In this document: in pieces, positions 7,416 through 15,299 of the stretch | How the letters are laid out: each line of letters opens with the position of its first letter | Numbering within the stretch: position 1 is the stretch's first letter | From: an uncultured Agathobacter sp. | GTDB lineage: Bacteria > Bacillota > Clostridia > Lachnospirales > Lachnospiraceae | Direction: 5' to 3' | NCBI GenBank assembly: GCA_910587655.1 | Contig: CAJUND010000002.1 | Coordinates: 1 to 64,000 of the forward strand | DNA length: 64,000 nucleotides | Made by a program: the position numbers and the translations under genes | The notes under the pieces: generated by a model | The model's input: the letters and a program-made list of their open reading frames with translations, nothing else | The model's database searches: none | What the model was told of the DNA's origin: nothing

Positions 7416-8144
7416 ATGCTTGAGTTGAAAAATGTGGGATACCAGGTGGAAGACGGTGAGGAAAAAGAAATTCTCCGTGACGTCAGCCTGAAGATAGATG
7501 ATAATATTGTAGTCATTACCGGTCCGAACGGCGGCGGTAAATCCACGCTTGCCAAGGTGATTGCAGGGCTGGTAAAGCCGACAGAAGGTAAAATTTTTCT
7601 GGATGGGACGGACATTACCGATTTTTCCGTAACTGAGCGTGCAAAGGCGGGAATCTCCCTTGCGTTCCAGCAGCCGGTGCGCTTTAAGGGGATTACGGTG
7701 CGTGACCTGATTACCATTGCGGCAGGTAAGAACCTTTCCGTCAATGAAGCCTGCAAATACCTGTCCGAAGTCGGATTGTGCGCCAAGGATTATATTGACA
7801 GGGAACTGAATGCGAGCCTGTCCGGCGGGGAAATGAAGCGGATTGAAATTGCATCTGTCCTTGCCCGCGGTGCAAAGTTTGCAGTTTTTGACGAGCCGGA
7901 GGCAGGCATTGACCTCTGGAGCTTTAAGAGCCTGATTCATGTATTTGAAAAAATGCGCAGTGAGAACAACGGCACCGTTTTAATTATCAGCCACCAGGAG
8001 CGGATATTAAATATCGCCGATAAAATTATCTATATCAAAGACGGTCTGGTGGAGCGTTACGGCACAAAAGAGGAAATTCTGCCGACACTGATGGGTGCAT
8101 CCAGGGAGGGCTGCGATATACTGATGGACAAGATGGAGGATTAA
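7416..8144 (+). CDS. sufC: Fe-S cluster assembly ATPase SufC
   Basis: A 242-residue ABC-type ATPase of the SUF iron-sulfur cluster scaffold complex in the cytosol. Walker A GPNGGGKST is at residues 36-44, the Q-loop near 85 (FQQPVRF), the signature LSGGEMKR near 135-142, Walker B FAVFDEPEAGID near 155-166, and the H-loop IISHQ near 190. In-frame stops directly precede the ATG, so 7416 is the first possible start although its ribosome site is weak. sufB follows two bases after the stop. No sufS, sufU or sufD gene is nearby, so this appears to be a two-component SufC-SufB locus. Confidence 0.93.
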   Translation: MLELKNVGYQVEDGEEKEILRDVSLKIDDNIVVITGPNGGGKSTLAKVIAGLVKPTEGKIFLDGTDITDFSVTERAKAGISLAFQQPVRFKGITVRDLITIAAGKNLSVNEACKYLSEVGLCAKDYIDRELNASLSGGEMKRIEIASVLARGAKFAVFDEPEAGIDLWSFKSLIHVFEKMRSENNGTVLIISHQERILNIADKIIYIKDGLVERYGTKEEILPTLMGASREGCDILMDKMED

Positions 8145-8146
8145 AC

Positions 8147-9067
8147 ATGTTAGACGAAATTGGAAAGAATCTGTTAAAAGAAGTGGCGGAGCTGGATGCG
8201 CTTCCCGTTGGCGCCTATAATATCCGCGTCAACGGAACAAGCAGTGAGCGGAACACCACTGCTAATATTGACATTGTAACAAAAGAAGACAAATCCGGCA
8301 TTGATATTATCATAAAACCGGAAACAAAAAATGAGAGCGTGCATATTCCGGTCGTGCTTTCCCAGAGCGGGCTGACAGAGACCGTGTATAATGATTTTTA
8401 TGTGGGGGAAAACTGCGATATCACCATTGTCGCCGGATGCGGGATTCACAACTGCGGCGATGAAGAAAGCAGCCATGACGGCGTACACCGCTTTTTTGTC
8501 GGAAAAAATGCAAAGGTGCGTTATGTGGAAAAACATTACGGAGAGGGTGAGGGCCGCGGCAAACGGGTAATGAATCCGACAACGGAAATTCATCTGGAAG
8601 AGGGCGCATCCATGCGGCTGGAGGCTACGCAGATTTCCGGTATTGATGATACCGTGCGCAAAACCACCGCAGTACTTGCAGGAAATGCAAACCTTGAGGT
8701 GCAGGAAAAGGTACTTACCACCGGAGAACAGAATGCAGTATCCGAGTTTACGGCGGAATTAAACGGGGCGGACAGCAGCTGCAATATTGTCAGCCGGACG
8801 GTTGCAAAAGGCAGAAGCACCCAGCATTTCAGCAGCACCCTTGCAGGAAATGCGCCATGCTCCGGGCATACGGAATGCGACTCCATTATTATGGACAGCG
8901 CGAAGGTTTCTGCCAGCCCGAACCTGACGGCGGCAGACGTGGACGCCAGCCTGATTCATGAGGCTGCAATCGGAAAAATTGCGGGCGAGCAGCTGTTAAA
9001 GCTGATGACGCTCGGACTGACGGAACAGGAAGCAGAAGAACGCATTGTAAGTGGGTTCTTAAAATAA
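8147..9067 (+). CDS. SufB/SufD-family Fe-S cluster scaffold protein (short form)
   Basis: A 306-residue protein of the SufB/SufD beta-helix family that partners SufC. The C-terminal core is recognisable (GHTECDSIIMDSAKVSASPN near residues 243-262, then DASLIHEAAIGKI). It is much shorter than E. coli SufB (495) or SufD (423) and resembles the short SufB-like partners of minimal two-gene systems found in strict anaerobes. It probably forms a SufB2C2-type scaffold with the upstream ATPase. It is the last gene of the operon. Confidence 0.88.
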   Translation: MLDEIGKNLLKEVAELDALPVGAYNIRVNGTSSERNTTANIDIVTKEDKSGIDIIIKPETKNESVHIPVVLSQSGLTETVYNDFYVGENCDITIVAGCGIHNCGDEESSHDGVHRFFVGKNAKVRYVEKHYGEGEGRGKRVMNPTTEIHLEEGASMRLEATQISGIDDTVRKTTAVLAGNANLEVQEKVLTTGEQNAVSEFTAELNGADSSCNIVSRTVAKGRSTQHFSSTLAGNAPCSGHTECDSIIMDSAKVSASPNLTAADVDASLIHEAAIGKIAGEQLLKLMTLGLTEQEAEERIVSGFLK

Positions 9068-9119
9068 ATCAAGAAAATTGATTAAATTATATCATGGGAA
9101 AAAGTCTTCTGTTGTGTTA

Positions 9120-9148
9120 AAATTTCATCATTAAGGTTGATGAAATTT
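9120..9148. promoter_or_regulatory. Palindrome in the leuA leader (candidate operator)
   Basis: AAATTTCATCA and TGATGAAATTT are perfect 11-bp arms around a 7-base centre, 30 bases before the chosen leuA start and overlapping a TAAAAT -10-like box (9117-9122). A plausible binding site for the AraC-type domain of the downstream LeuA fusion, or an mRNA hairpin. Confidence 0.5.
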
Positions 9149-9178
9149 AATGGCATGTACAGAAAAGGAGTACAAGGA

Positions 9179-11176
9179 ATGAAAAATTTTGACAAATATG
9201 AAAGACAGTATTTTTTACCGCCGGAGTATACCTGCGACTGGGTGAAAAAGGATTATTTTGACAAACCGCCTGTCTGGTGTTCCGTGGATTTAAGGGACGG
9301 AAATCAGGCGTTAATCGAGCCGATGAGCCTGGATGAAAAGCTTGAATTTTTCCAGATGCTTGTGGATATCGGGTTTAAGGAAATCGAGGTGGGATTTCCG
9401 GCGGCATCCGAGACGGAGTTTATCTTTATGCGGACGTTAATTGAGCGGGACATGATACCGGATGACGTGACCGTACAGGTGCTGACACAGGCGAGGGAGC
9501 ATATTATTAAAAAGACGTTTGAAGCCGTAAAGGGTGCGCCGCATGCGGTCATCCACCTTTACAATTCCACCTCCGTTGCGCAGCGTGAGCAGGTATTTAA
9601 AAAAGACAAAGAGCAGATAAAGAAACTTGCCGTAAACGGCGCGCAGCTTTTAAAGAAGCTTGCCTCAGAAACGGACGGTGATTTTTCCTTTGAATACAGT
9701 CCTGAGAGTTTTCATGGAACAGAAGTGGAATACGCCCTTGACGTCTGCAATGCCGTACTGGATATATGGCAGCCGGATGAAATGCACAAAGCGATTATTA
9801 ATATTCCGGCGACCGTGGAGACGGCAATGCCGCATGTATTTGCGACTCAGATTGAGTACTTAAGCAAACACATGAAATACAGGGAAAACGTCATTTTAAG
9901 CCTTCATCCGCATAATGACAGGGGCTGCGGCGTCTGCGATGCAGAGCTTGGAATCCTTGCCGGGGCAGACCGGATTGAGGGTACGCTGTTTGGAAACGGG
10001 GAACGTACCGGAAATGTGGATATTGTAACGATTGCCATGAATATGTTTTCCTACGGGATTGATCCGCTGCTTGATTTTGCGGATATGCCGCGCATCCGGG
10101 AAACTTATGAAAGACTGACGGGAATGCATGTGGGCGACCGTACCCCGTATGCCGGGGATCTGGTATTTACCGCCTTTTCCGGTTCCCACCAGGATGCCAT
10201 TGCAAAAGGCATGGCATGGCGGGAGGAAAAGAATCTTAAGACCTGGACGGTTCCGTATCTTCCGATTGACCCGGTGGATGTGGGAAGAACCTATGATGCA
10301 GATGTCATCCGCATCAACAGTCAGTCCGGCAAGGGCGGAATCAGCTATATCTTAAAGCAGAATTTCTCCATTTCCCTGCCGGCTGCGATGCGCGAGGAAG
10401 TCGGCTATGCTGTAAAACAGGTATCGGACGAAGAGCATAAAGAGCTTTCCCCGCAGTGGGTTTATGATATTTTTGAGCAGAATTATATTCAGAGAATGCC
10501 TTATTTTACCGTGGAGTCCTGCCATTTCAAGCAGAACGACGGAATCATGGCGGAGACGGAGATTCTCTGCGGCGGAAAGAAAACGGTGGTTGATGCAAAC
10601 GGAAACGGACGCCTGGATGCTGTCAGCAACACCTTAAAACAGTATTTCGGAATCAGCTATGAACTTTCCACCTATGAGGAACATGCACTTTCCCATGGTT
10701 CGTCCTCAAAGGCGATTGCCTATGTCGGCATCACCTGCGGGGGAAAGAAATACTGGGGCGCCGGGATGGATGAGGATATTATTACCGCGTCCGTCCATGC
10801 GCTTGTGGTTGCCGTCAACAAGCTGCCGCAGATTGAGGAAAAAGAAGAAGGGCAGGATGAACGCCTGACAGCCATGCTTAACTATATCCAGAATAATTAC
10901 CAGGAAATCACCCTGGAAAGCATGGCGCTGCATTTTCATCTTTCAGAGCCGTATATATCTAAATATATCAAGGATAAATCCGGTAAAACATTCGGGGAAC
11001 ATGTGGCGCATATCCGTATGAAGCGTGCAAAAGCGCTGTTAAAGAACGGCAATATGACGGTTGAAAATATTTCGTTTGCGGTCGGATACCAGAACGTGGA
11101 GCATTTCAACCGTACCTTTAAAAAGACGTTTGAAATGACGCCGCTGCAGTACCGGGATGCCTGCCGTACATCCTGA
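9179..11176 (+). CDS. leuA: 2-isopropylmalate synthase fused to an AraC-type DNA-binding domain
   Basis: A 665-residue protein. Residues about 1-400 are a LeuA catalytic TIM barrel (type-2 LeuA) that condenses acetyl-CoA with 2-oxoisovalerate in leucine synthesis: WCSVDLRDGNQAL near residues 33-45 and metal-binding HPHND near 242-246. Residues about 420-550 form the LeuA dimer/allosteric domain. Residues about 560-665 are a two-helix-turn-helix AraC/XylS domain (LSEPYISKYIKDKSG, then ISFAVGYQNVEHFNRTFKK). Ordinary LeuA ends before this. The ATG at 9179 has AAAAGGAG eight bases upstream; an earlier in-frame TTG/ATG (9137/9140) lies inside a palindrome and lacks a ribosome site. Self-regulation by the fused domain is an inference. 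Confidence 0.93.
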   Translation: MKNFDKYERQYFLPPEYTCDWVKKDYFDKPPVWCSVDLRDGNQALIEPMSLDEKLEFFQMLVDIGFKEIEVGFPAASETEFIFMRTLIERDMIPDDVTVQVLTQAREHIIKKTFEAVKGAPHAVIHLYNSTSVAQREQVFKKDKEQIKKLAVNGAQLLKKLASETDGDFSFEYSPESFHGTEVEYALDVCNAVLDIWQPDEMHKAIINIPATVETAMPHVFATQIEYLSKHMKYRENVILSLHPHNDRGCGVCDAELGILAGADRIEGTLFGNGERTGNVDIVTIAMNMFSYGIDPLLDFADMPRIRETYERLTGMHVGDRTPYAGDLVFTAFSGSHQDAIAKGMAWREEKNLKTWTVPYLPIDPVDVGRTYDADVIRINSQSGKGGISYILKQNFSISLPAAMREEVGYAVKQVSDEEHKELSPQWVYDIFEQNYIQRMPYFTVESCHFKQNDGIMAETEILCGGKKTVVDANGNGRLDAVSNTLKQYFGISYELSTYEEHALSHGSSSKAIAYVGITCGGKKYWGAGMDEDIITASVHALVVAVNKLPQIEEKEEGQDERLTAMLNYIQNNYQEITLESMALHFHLSEPYISKYIKDKSGKTFGEHVAHIRMKRAKALLKNGNMTVENISFAVGYQNVEHFNRTFKKTFEMTPLQYRDACRTS

Positions 11177-11278
11177 TGAATGTTTGTCGTACATTTTAAT
11201 GTGCGACAGACTTTTCGCATATTTTTATACATGGCAGGAAGAAGCAGGGGCTGGCGTTCCAATACAGGAGGTATATAC

Positions 11279-12634
11279 ATGTATGATGTAATCATTATCG
11301 GGGCAGGTCCGGGCGGAATTTTTTCCGCCTATGAGCTGATGAAAAAAAAGCCGGAATTAAAGGTGGCGGTTTTTGAAGCGGGACATACATTAAAGGAGAG
11401 AAAATGCCCGATTGACGGAAAAAAAGTGAAAAGCTGTATCCGCTGCAAAAGCTGTGCCATTATGAACGGTTTCGGTGGTGCGGGAGCGTTTTCCGACGGA
11501 AAATACAATATCACGAACGACTTTGGCGGGACGCTTTACGAGTATATCGGCAGACAGCAGGCGTTTGATTTAATGAAGTATGTGGATCATATCAACATGT
11601 CCCACGGGGGAGAGGGGACAAAAATGTACTCCACGGCAGGCACAGACTTGAAAAAGCTCTGCCTGCAGAATAAATTAAAGCTTCTGGATGCCTCTGTGCG
11701 CCATCTGGGAACGGATATTAATTATGTGGTGCTGGAGAATCTTTACGCAGAAATGAAGGACCATATTGAATTTTTCTTTGACACTCCGGTGGAAAGCATC
11801 GAAATTTTAAAAGACGGCTACAGGATTATTACAAAAGACGCTTCCTTTGATGCTGCAAAGTGCATTATTTCCGTTGGCAGGAGCGGCAGCAAATGGATGG
11901 AAAAAGTATGCAGCAAGCTGGAAATCCCAACGAAATCCAACCGTGTGGATATCGGGGTAAGGGTGGAGCTTCCGGCAGTGATTTTTTCCCATCTGACAGA
12001 TGAACTGTATGAAAGCAAGATTGTCTACCGTACTGAAAAGTTCGAGGACAATGTGCGGACCTTCTGCATGAATCCGTACGGCATGGTTGTCAATGAAAAT
12101 ACAAACGGCATTGTCACTGTAAATGGGCACAGCTATGACAGCGATAAGCTGCGCACGGAAAACACGAATTTTGCACTGCTTGTTGCCAAGCATTTTTCCG
12201 AGCCGTTCAAGGACAGCAACGGATACGGCGAAAGCATTGCGCGTCTGTCCAATATGCTGGGAGGCGGCGTCATCGTCCAGAGGTTCGGGGACCTGGTGCG
12301 CGGGCGCAGAAGTAACGAAAAACGCATCAAAGAAGGCCTTGTCACCCCGACGCTTGCAGCCACGCCGGGCGATTTAAGCCTTGTGCTGCCAAAGCGTATT
12401 CTGGACGGTATCATGGAGATGATTTATGCGCTGGATAAAATAGCACCCGGCACAGCAAATGACGATACCCTTTTATATGGTGTGGAGGTCAAGTTTTATA
12501 ATATGGAAGTGGAGCTGGATGAAAACCTGCAGTGCAGGTATCCGGGACTTTATGTGATTGGGGACGGAAGCGGCGTGACGCATTCCCTGTCGCATGCATC
12601 GGCAAGCGGGGTGTATGTGGCGCGGCTGATATAA
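11279..12634 (+). CDS. FAD-dependent dehydrogenase-like oxidoreductase
   Basis: A 451-residue flavoprotein of the uncharacterised FAD-dependent dehydrogenase group (COG2509-like). The N-terminal dinucleotide-binding motif is DVIIIGAGPGG; a cysteine cluster (CIRCKSCAIMNGFGG) follows near residues 45-60; the C-terminal FAD-contact motif is YPGLYVIGDGSG. The ATG at 11279 is preceded by AGGAGG with correct spacing, which rules out the longer frame from 11180. Substrate and pathway are unknown. It follows leuA by about 100 bases without a visible terminator. Confidence 0.85.
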   Translation: MYDVIIIGAGPGGIFSAYELMKKKPELKVAVFEAGHTLKERKCPIDGKKVKSCIRCKSCAIMNGFGGAGAFSDGKYNITNDFGGTLYEYIGRQQAFDLMKYVDHINMSHGGEGTKMYSTAGTDLKKLCLQNKLKLLDASVRHLGTDINYVVLENLYAEMKDHIEFFFDTPVESIEILKDGYRIITKDASFDAAKCIISVGRSGSKWMEKVCSKLEIPTKSNRVDIGVRVELPAVIFSHLTDELYESKIVYRTEKFEDNVRTFCMNPYGMVVNENTNGIVTVNGHSYDSDKLRTENTNFALLVAKHFSEPFKDSNGYGESIARLSNMLGGGVIVQRFGDLVRGRRSNEKRIKEGLVTPTLAATPGDLSLVLPKRILDGIMEMIYALDKIAPGTANDDTLLYGVEVKFYNMEVELDENLQCRYPGLYVIGDGSGVTHSLSHASASGVYVARLI

Positions 12635-12792
12635 CGGAGGTTTTAATTTGTAGCGGGTTCCGCTGCAAATTCCTCTATAATGGAGCAGACTGTATTTGAG
12701 TTCGCTTCGCGAAACGGTTTGCGCAGGCAGTATCCCTTCTGGATATTACAGTTTATCGAACGATTTTTAATATCATTTTCTTTAGTTTCGCA

Positions 12793-12821
12793 CGATTTCA
12801 TTGATTTTCTTCCTGAAATCG
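12793..12821. promoter_or_regulatory. Inverted repeat over the toxin-antitoxin promoter (candidate operator)
   Basis: CGATTTCA (12793-12800) and TGAAATCG (12814-12821) are perfect 8-bp arms flanking the -35 box and ending just before the -10 box. Phd/YefM-type antitoxins repress their own promoters through such palindromes, so this is the likely autoregulatory site. Confidence 0.6.
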
Positions 12822-12829
12822 CATATAAT
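12801..12829 (+). promoter_or_regulatory. Promoter of the Phd/PIN toxin-antitoxin pair
   Basis: TTGATT (12801-12806) and TATAAT (12824-12829) with 17-base spacing, about 30 bases before the antitoxin start, overlapped by an inverted repeat. Confidence 0.75.
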
Positions 12830-12861
12830 AAAAACAGCCCAAACAAAAGGAGGATTTCATC

Positions 12862-13089
12862 ATGGTTGTTACAGCAACGGAATTTAAAGCTAATTTCGGA
12901 AAGTACCTTGAATTAATTGCAACGGAAGATATCTTTATTACTCGTAATGGGAAAACAGTTGCTAAAGTTGTAAATCCCCAGATTTCTGCCGTGGATTCCC
13001 TGCGCGGAATGCTTGGCGGTGTTTCTGCTGATATAGATACGGATTCTTTACGGGAGGAGCGTCTGTCAAAATATGAAAATAATGTGTGA
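12862..13089 (+). CDS. Phd/YefM-family antitoxin
   Basis: A 75-residue antitoxin. The N-terminal Phd/YefM DNA-binding and dimerisation fold is visible as VTATEFKANFGKYLELI and DIFITRNGKTVAKVVNP. The acidic C-terminal tail (DIDTDSLREERLSKYE) is the usual toxin-neutralising region. The ATG follows an AAAGGAGG site. The gene overlaps the toxin gene by 17 bases, the standard antitoxin-first order. It should bind and inhibit the PIN toxin and repress the promoter at 12801. Confidence 0.9.
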   Translation: MVVTATEFKANFGKYLELIATEDIFITRNGKTVAKVVNPQISAVDSLRGMLGGVSADIDTDSLREERLSKYENNV

Positions 13090-13489
13090 TACGAACATAA
13101 TCATTGATGTATTATTGGAAAGAGAACCTTTTACAGAGGATTCTTACAAGGTTCTGAAGCTTTGTGAAGAACGCAGAATAGACGGTTTTGTATCAGCATC
13201 TTCTGTTACTGATATCTATTATCTTGTAAGAAAATATACCCATAGTACTGATCTGGCATATCAGGCGGTCGGAAAACTTTTGGAGATTGTCAAAGTATGC
13301 AGTGTTACGAACAATGATATTCTTATTGCATTTCAGAAAAAGGCAAAGGATTTCGAGGATTGCCTTGTTGCCACCTGCGCCAAATCTATACATTGCGGTT
13401 ATATTGTCACCCGAAACAAAAGAGAATTTGAAGGCTTTGGTATTCCTGTATATACCCCAACGGAAATTCTTTTGCAATTGCATGATTAG
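13073..13489 (+). CDS. PIN-domain toxin (VapC-like ribonuclease)
   Basis: A 138-residue PIN-domain protein expected to be a magnesium-dependent endoribonuclease toxin. Conserved acidic residues are visible in MCDTNIIIDVLL (first Asp), in the central segment VSASSVTDIYYL, and in KDFEDCLVATCAK (Glu/Asp pair). It overlaps its Phd-type antitoxin. Pairing of a PIN toxin with a Phd/YefM antitoxin is common in Firmicutes. The RNA target is unknown. Confidence 0.88.
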   Translation: MKIMCDTNIIIDVLLEREPFTEDSYKVLKLCEERRIDGFVSASSVTDIYYLVRKYTHSTDLAYQAVGKLLEIVKVCSVTNNDILIAFQKKAKDFEDCLVATCAKSIHCGYIVTRNKREFEGFGIPVYTPTEILLQLHD

Positions 13490-13519
13490 CATAAAAATCC
13501 CCCCGGTTTTAAAGGCGGT

Positions 13520-14425
13520 TCATTCTTTCTTCATCTGGTACGGATTCACATGTACCATAATATGTTTGACCTTTGAAAACCGGAACTCAATATAATCATG
13601 CACATGCTCGGCGATTTCATGTGCCTGGTAAAGCGGCAGGTTCCCGTCCACTGCAATTTCCACATCCACATAAATTTTATTCCCGAATTCACGGGTGCGC
13701 AGGTCGTCAATTGCCATTACCCCGTCAATAGTTCTGATAAAATCATTCAGGTTTTTCAGTGTTTCAGCATCGCATGAATGATCCACCATTTTGTCCACGG
13801 CATCCTTAAAAATATCATAGGCAGCTTTTGTAATGAACAGGCAGATGACAACCCCGGCAACGGAATCAAGCACCGGAAAACCTGCCCTTGCACCGGCAAT
13901 ACCGATGAATGCGCCGATGGAAGAGAGCGCGTCCGAACGGTGGTGCCATGCATCCGCCATTAACGCAGCAGAATCAATTCTCTGGGCATTTTTTTTCGTG
14001 TACCAGAACATGGCTTCCTTTACAATAATGGATACAACTGCGGCAACGCCCGCAAGAATACCCGGAACCTTCAGGTCTTCATAATGTCCCCCGGCGATTG
14101 TCTGCAGGGCGGAAATACCAATGGAAATACCGGTAACGAATAAAATCGCGGAAAGAATAATGGCAGCCACGCATTCCAGACGCTCATGTCCGTAAGGATG
14201 TTCCTCATCGGATTCTTTGGAAGAAAGGTGAATGCCGATAATCACCACAATACTTGAAAAGACATCGGACGCCGAGTGGATGGCGTCAGAAATCATTGCC
14301 GTGGAAGATGCAATCAACCCCGCCGCAAGTTTAAACAGGGAGAGAAGGATATTTCCCACGATACTCACGGCACTTACCCGGTTTGCGGTTTTCTGGAAAT
14401 CATCAGCTGTATTTTTTTCTGCCAT
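13520..14425 (-). CDS. Cation diffusion facilitator (CDF) metal exporter
   Basis: A 301-residue membrane protein, a divalent metal/proton antiporter of the CDF family. Six hydrophobic segments precede a cytosolic C-terminal domain. Metal-site motifs of transmembrane helices 2 and 5 are visible as SDAIHSASD and ADAWHHRSDALSS. The C-terminal segment (YVDVEIAVDGNLPLYQAH) is the ferredoxin-like dimerisation domain. The chosen start at 14425 has an AGGGGG site; the in-frame ATG ten codons upstream has none. Metal specificity (Zn, Mn or Fe) cannot be read with confidence. The iron uptake operon is divergently next to it. Confidence 0.9.
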   Translation of the reverse strand: MAEKNTADDFQKTANRVSAVSIVGNILLSLFKLAAGLIASSTAMISDAIHSASDVFSSIVVIIGIHLSSKESDEEHPYGHERLECVAAIILSAILFVTGISIGISALQTIAGGHYEDLKVPGILAGVAAVVSIIVKEAMFWYTKKNAQRIDSAALMADAWHHRSDALSSIGAFIGIAGARAGFPVLDSVAGVVICLFITKAAYDIFKDAVDKMVDHSCDAETLKNLNDFIRTIDGVMAIDDLRTREFGNKIYVDVEIAVDGNLPLYQAHEIAEHVHDYIEFRFSKVKHIMVHVNPYQMKKE

Positions 14426-14602
14426 AAAAATCCCCCTGATAAAGCTGTGCTTCATATATTAATTCTATCTATTATAGTCATCTTTCATCCGTCATGCAAC
14501 GGCAGAAAGGGATGTTTTGAAATAAGTGCATGCACTGTCATATCAAGTGTTTTTATGGCGGATTTTCGTTTGCCATCCATAATAAAAACCTGCACATAAT
14601 TA

Positions 14603-14631
14603 TTGACAACTGACAATTATTAGTATATACT
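14603..14631 (+). promoter_or_regulatory. feo operon promoter
   Basis: TTGACA (14603-14608) and TATACT (14626-14631) with exact 17-base spacing. The -10 box lies inside a 14-base palindrome, so a bound regulator would block polymerase. Confidence 0.8.
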
Positions 14632-14633
14632 AA
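14620..14633. promoter_or_regulatory. Operator-like palindrome 1 (feo promoter)
   Basis: TTAGTATATACTAA is a perfect 14-base palindrome covering the -10 box of the feo promoter. A near copy (13 of 14 bases) lies before feoB. Likely a site for an iron- or manganese-responsive DtxR-family repressor; the regulator itself is not in the window. Confidence 0.6.
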
Positions 14634-14670
14634 CCAGTATAAGGAAGAACTAATTAAAGGAGGTATGCTT

Positions 14671-14880
14671 ATGCCGCTTACAATGTCACCAAAAGGCCAG
14701 GAAGTGGAAATTAAAAAAATCAGCGGAAAAGATGAAGTACGCAGACATCTGGAGGAACTTGGATTTGTGGCAGGAGGTTTTGTAACAGTTGTGACGGAGG
14801 CTGCTGGTAACATGATTATTAATGTGAAGGGGGCGAGAATTGCTGTAGGCAGGGAACTGGCAAACCATATTTTTGTTTGA
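14671..14880 (+). CDS. feoA: FeoA domain protein (first copy)
   Basis: A 69-residue SH3-like FeoA protein, a small cytosolic partner of the ferrous iron transporter FeoB. Visible features are the LEELGFVAGGFVTVV turn and VKGARIAVGRELANHIFV, corresponding to the family pattern with a basic residue before the final strand. The ATG at 14671 is seven bases after AAAGGAGG; the ATG at 14665 is too close to that site. First gene of feoA-feoA-feoB. Confidence 0.9.
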   Translation: MPLTMSPKGQEVEIKKISGKDEVRRHLEELGFVAGGFVTVVTEAAGNMIINVKGARIAVGRELANHIFV

Positions 14881-14927
14881 TGCAAAACAGAATAAATTAA
14901 AAAAAGCAGGATGGAGGGAATCAGACA

Positions 14928-15146
14928 ATGACATTAAAAGATGCAAAAGTCGGCCAGACATTCCAGGTGAAAAAACTCACAGGGGAAGGTCCGGTCAAAA
15001 GAAGAATTATGGACATGGGTATTACGAAGGGTGCCGAAGTATATGTGCGCAAGGTTGCACCGCTGGGAGATCCAGTGGAAGTGACAGTGCGCGGATATGA
15101 GCTGTCATTGCGCAGGGCGGATGCGGAAATGATAGAAATATTGTGA
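14928..15146 (+). CDS. feoA: FeoA domain protein (second copy)
   Basis: A 72-residue FeoA protein with the canonical RRIMDMGITKGAEVYV and DPVEVTVRGYELSLRRADA motifs. It follows the first FeoA by 47 bases, with a GGAGG site. Two separate FeoA proteins ahead of FeoB are common in Clostridia; the two copies here are clearly diverged, so they are unlikely to be a recent duplication. Confidence 0.93.
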   Translation: MTLKDAKVGQTFQVKKLTGEGPVKRRIMDMGITKGAEVYVRKVAPLGDPVEVTVRGYELSLRRADAEMIEIL

Positions 15147-15163
15147 TTTTTTCTGCTTATTGG

Positions 15164-15177
15164 TTAGTTTATACTAA
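15164..15177. promoter_or_regulatory. Operator-like palindrome 2 (before feoB)
   Basis: TTAGTTTATACTAA differs at one base from the palindrome in the feo promoter. It contains a TATACT -10-like box (15170-15175) but no good -35 box, so it may control a secondary feoB promoter or be an auxiliary repressor site. Confidence 0.5.
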
Positions 15178-15299
15178 TTTAAGCAAGTATAAAATTACAA
15201 CTGTTAGGAACTGAAATCTTCTGGTCGTGCCAAAAGAATCATCTGGCAAAAGGTGTGGAGTTGCCATGTGGAAGTATTTTATCAAGAAGGAGGAAGAAA

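Noticed and set aside
7242..7940. 232-residue open frame antisense to sufC
   Set aside because: Overlaps the motif-rich sufC on the other strand, has no ribosome site and no family motifs; a shadow frame.
12635..12790. Possible small gene between the FAD oxidoreductase and the toxin-antitoxin pair
   Set aside because: No start with a ribosome site and no similarity; short frames on both strands look random.
13490..13519. Terminator between the PIN toxin and CDF genes
   Set aside because: The C-rich and G-rich segments do not pair into a convincing stem.
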